NCBI RefSeq assembly: GCF_009557615.1
Contig: NZ_CP045652.1
Span: forward strand, 2,418,001-2,482,000
Source: Sphingobacteruim zhuxiongii
GTDB taxonomy: Bacteria; Bacteroidota; Bacteroidia; Sphingobacteriales; Sphingobacteriaceae
Length of the DNA stretch: 64,000 nt
Reading direction: 5' to 3'
The position numbers and the translations under genes were made by a program. Within the stretch, counting starts at the first letter, position 1; each line of letters begins with the position of its first letter. The notes beneath the pieces are model-generated. The model did not search any database and was not told the origin of the DNA. It was given only the letters and a program-made list of their open reading frames with translations. Of this stretch, positions 61,967 through 64,000 are shown piece by piece.

Positions 61967-64000
61967 TTATTCAAAATAATAGACTCTTTTCACTCGACTT
62001 GAGATATTTACCAATAATTCATAAGGAATTGTACCGATATCTTGAGAAGCTTGCATGATATCTGGAAAAACTTCCACAATATCTCCTTCTTTCACTTCGA
62101 TATCTGTTACATCCAACATACACATATCCATACAGATCGTGCCAACTGTAGGAACAAGCTGGTTATTAATCTTCATTTTTCCTACACCGTATCCAAATTT
62201 ACGATTATATCCGTCAGCATACCCAATTTTAACTGTAGCAATTCGACTATCTCTAGTCAAAATACCTTTTCGATCATATCCAACCGTCTCAGTCTTCGGT
62301 AATTCCTTCAACTGCGTGACTGTCGTTTGCAATGTACTCACTTTCTCTAATTGGCTACCGTCAGAATCCATATCGACACCATAGAGGCCAATTCCAAGGC
62401 GTACCATATCGAAATGTGCTTGCGGCCAGCGTACAATCGCTGACGTATTTGCTACATGTTTGATAAAAGAATAGCCGATACCCTGCTCTAGCTTGGCTAC
62501 AGCGGTAGCATATGTATCAATTTGATATTGGGTATACTCATCTTGTTTCGAGTCGCCAGAAGCCACCAAATGCGTAAAACAAGACTGCACCCTAACTTCT
62601 TCCTGCTGATTCAATCGATCAATTAGTCCTTCAACCTCTGTCGGTAAAAACCCTAATCTATGCATGCCTGTATCTAACTTCACATGAATCTTGTAAGCCT
62701 TTCTATTATTATCTTTTAAGAAGTCAATAAATTGATTCAAGAAACGCATAGAATACACTTCCGGCTCTAGGTCATATTGCAATAAAGTTTGAAATGTATC
62801 GCTATCCGGACTTAAAACCATAATCGGCAGTGTAATCCCTCCCATCCTTAATTCTACGCCTTCATCAGCGAATGCAACCGTTAGATAATCAACTTTACTG
62901 AACTGTAAGAGATTGGCAACTTCAAAACTACCACTCCCATAAGAAAATGCCTTAACCATGGCCATCAACTTAACGTCATTGGGGATCATGGATCGATAAT
63001 GCATCAAATTATGAGACAGCGCATTGAGATTGATCTCCAATACCGTTCCATGCGAACGCAAGGTCAGCCTCTGTACGATTTGTTCGAAAAGATATGTTCT
63101 TCCCCCCTTAATTAATACAGTCTCATCTTTGATTGCTAAAACATCCAAATTCGCCAGTAAATCATCTGTAGAGTGATACAAGGTGACATCTAAGCCATTT
63201 AAATCCGACAGCCATGGATATGCAGTACCTACCCATATCATACGACTAATTGAAGTGCGCGATAAGATGGCTCTCAGTTTTTCCTGCAGCTTCTCACTAC
63301 TCGCCAATCCATCCATATCGGAGAGGATAAGCGTCTTTTTGCTATGTTGATTCTGCTGTGCAAGAAAATCTAGTGAAATCTGTAGGGAAGCTAAATCATT
63401 GGAATATGAATCATCGATTAAAGAACTATTGCCTATACCTTTTTTCAGCTGCAGACGCATTTCTAATTGTCTCAGCTGTTTTAATCGCTCGATAATTACA
63501 GCGGGCGCATAAGCCATATAGCTCATAAAAGTGAAACAGGTCAATATGTTTTCGATGGAAGCTTTATCTGTAAAAGGAATTTCGAAAGTATAAGAAACTT
63601 GATCAATTGATATTTGAAGCACACTGCTATTGCTAAGCAGTTCAACCCGCTCTAAGCATACATAATCACTTTGCTGATCGCCCCATTGGTATAATTCCAT
63701 ATGTTCTGGAATCATTCCTGGAGAGATATATTTCGAGGCTGCGATTAGGGCTTTCGACTCTCTAAATAGCTTAAGTTTCTCTTGAAGTTTTGCCGATTTG
63801 GATTCAAAGTTTTGAGCATGTGCTAGTCCGATATTGGTAAACACACCTATTTCCGGTTGAATCAGTGCCTGTAGTCGTTCCATTTCTCCGGGTTCGGAAA
63901 TGCCGGCTTCAATTAATGCAATATCATAATGATTTGAGAGATTCCACAAAGACAAAGCGACACCTAATTGCGAATTATAACTCTTTGGACTCTGATAAAC
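61967..64000 (-). CDS. Bifunctional MurF ligase/alanine racemase (partial)
   Basis: The 5' end is off the right edge; about 677 codons are visible. The MurF part is recognised from SPKSYNSQLGVALSLWNL and NIALIEAG-type text (DIALIEAGISEPGEMERLQ), GVFTNIGLAHAQNF, and LIDDSYSNDLASLQ. It adds D-Ala-D-Ala to the UDP-MurNAc-tripeptide. The alanine racemase part starts near the middle: LMAMVKAFSYGSGSFEVA with PLP Lys, VKLDTGMHRLGF, RLGIGLYGVD and VKIGYADGYNRKFGYG with catalytic Tyr, ending LLVNISSRVKRVYYFE. The fusion is typical of Bacteroidota and couples D-Ala supply to wall precursor synthesis. Last in the operon sense, followed by DUF502. Confidence 0.93.
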   Translation of the reverse strand, partial: VYQSPKSYNSQLGVALSLWNLSNHYDIALIEAGISEPGEMERLQALIQPEIGVFTNIGLAHAQNFESKSAKLQEKLKLFRESKALIAASKYISPGMIPEHMELYQWGDQQSDYVCLERVELLSNSSVLQISIDQVSYTFEIPFTDKASIENILTCFTFMSYMAYAPAVIIERLKQLRQLEMRLQLKKGIGNSSLIDDSYSNDLASLQISLDFLAQQNQHSKKTLILSDMDGLASSEKLQEKLRAILSRTSISRMIWVGTAYPWLSDLNGLDVTLYHSTDDLLANLDVLAIKDETVLIKGGRTYLFEQIVQRLTLRSHGTVLEINLNALSHNLMHYRSMIPNDVKLMAMVKAFSYGSGSFEVANLLQFSKVDYLTVAFADEGVELRMGGITLPIMVLSPDSDTFQTLLQYDLEPEVYSMRFLNQFIDFLKDNNRKAYKIHVKLDTGMHRLGFLPTEVEGLIDRLNQQEEVRVQSCFTHLVASGDSKQDEYTQYQIDTYATAVAKLEQGIGYSFIKHVANTSAIVRWPQAHFDMVRLGIGLYGVDMDSDGSQLEKVSTLQTTVTQLKELPKTETVGYDRKGILTRDSRIATVKIGYADGYNRKFGYGVGKMKINNQLVPTVGTICMDMCMLDVTDIEVKEGDIVEVFPDIMQASQDIGTIPYELLVNISSRVKRVYYFE

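Overview
The window reads as chromosomal DNA of a Bacteroidota bacterium, most likely the Sphingobacteriaceae (Sphingobacterium or a close relative). The evidence is a MurF-alanine racemase fusion, a monomeric NADP isocitrate dehydrogenase, the bacillithiol enzyme BshB1, DUF4294 and DUF502 proteins, fimbrillin-like lipoproteins, and promoters with the Bacteroidota -7 box TAnnTTTG. Family names come from recognising motifs by eye; no database search was run.

Layout. 1-1.9 kb: the 5' part of a PHP-domain phosphodiesterase, a RibD_C/DHFR-like reductase and two small proteins. 2.6-11.2 kb: a surface-lipoprotein region with two complete fimbrillin-like lipoproteins and the 3' remnant of a third. 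Two small peptides sharing an E-x-x-IA-x-GSAT core sit beside the complete ones, and an ABC transporter with a frameshifted ATPase lies between them. 11.15-12.64 kb: an IS3-family element at what looks like a deletion junction, with the lipoprotein remnant on one side and a truncated phage terminase on the other. 12.6-18.35 kb: an AT-rich island at the 3' end of tRNA-Ser(GGA). It holds terminase small and large subunit remnants, an FRG-domain protein, a three-gene operon (HEPN-like protein, unknown protein, SecB-like chaperone), a small lipoprotein, an excisionase-like HTH protein and a tyrosine integrase broken by an in-frame amber codon. This is the best candidate for an undescribed system: a toxin-antitoxin-chaperone-like module in a decayed prophage or island.

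18.4-64 kb is mostly core genome: patatin phospholipase, methylglyoxal synthase, OsmC, pantothenate kinase, MscS channel, AccA, a PDZ aspartyl protease, an intact IS3-family copy (25.7-27.1 kb, 3-bp target duplication), sugar isomerase, isocitrate dehydrogenase, a GNAT/SDR/SnoaL cluster, CDF and BASS transporters, an aspartate-type aminotransferase, the rpsF-rpsR-rplI operon, BshB1 with a glutathione peroxidase-like protein, Rel/SpoT, Fur, PurA, PabB, AsnA, an exonuclease/GIY-YIG fusion facing DinB, the agmatine-to-putrescine pair AguB/AguA, a porin, LpxB, an FMN reductase with a DJ-1/PfpI protein, PPK1, a radical SAM protein, DUF1003, a degenerate LytS-like protein, DUF502, and the MurF-Alr fusion running off the right edge.

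Several intergenic signals stand out. Heptameric tandem repeats (sense-strand TTAGANN) sit between stop codon and terminator of three genes. A 14-copy ACTANNT heptamer array and a roughly 150-bp imperfect inverted repeat lie downstream of rplI. Two -7 boxes are so close to their ATG that leaderless mRNAs are likely.
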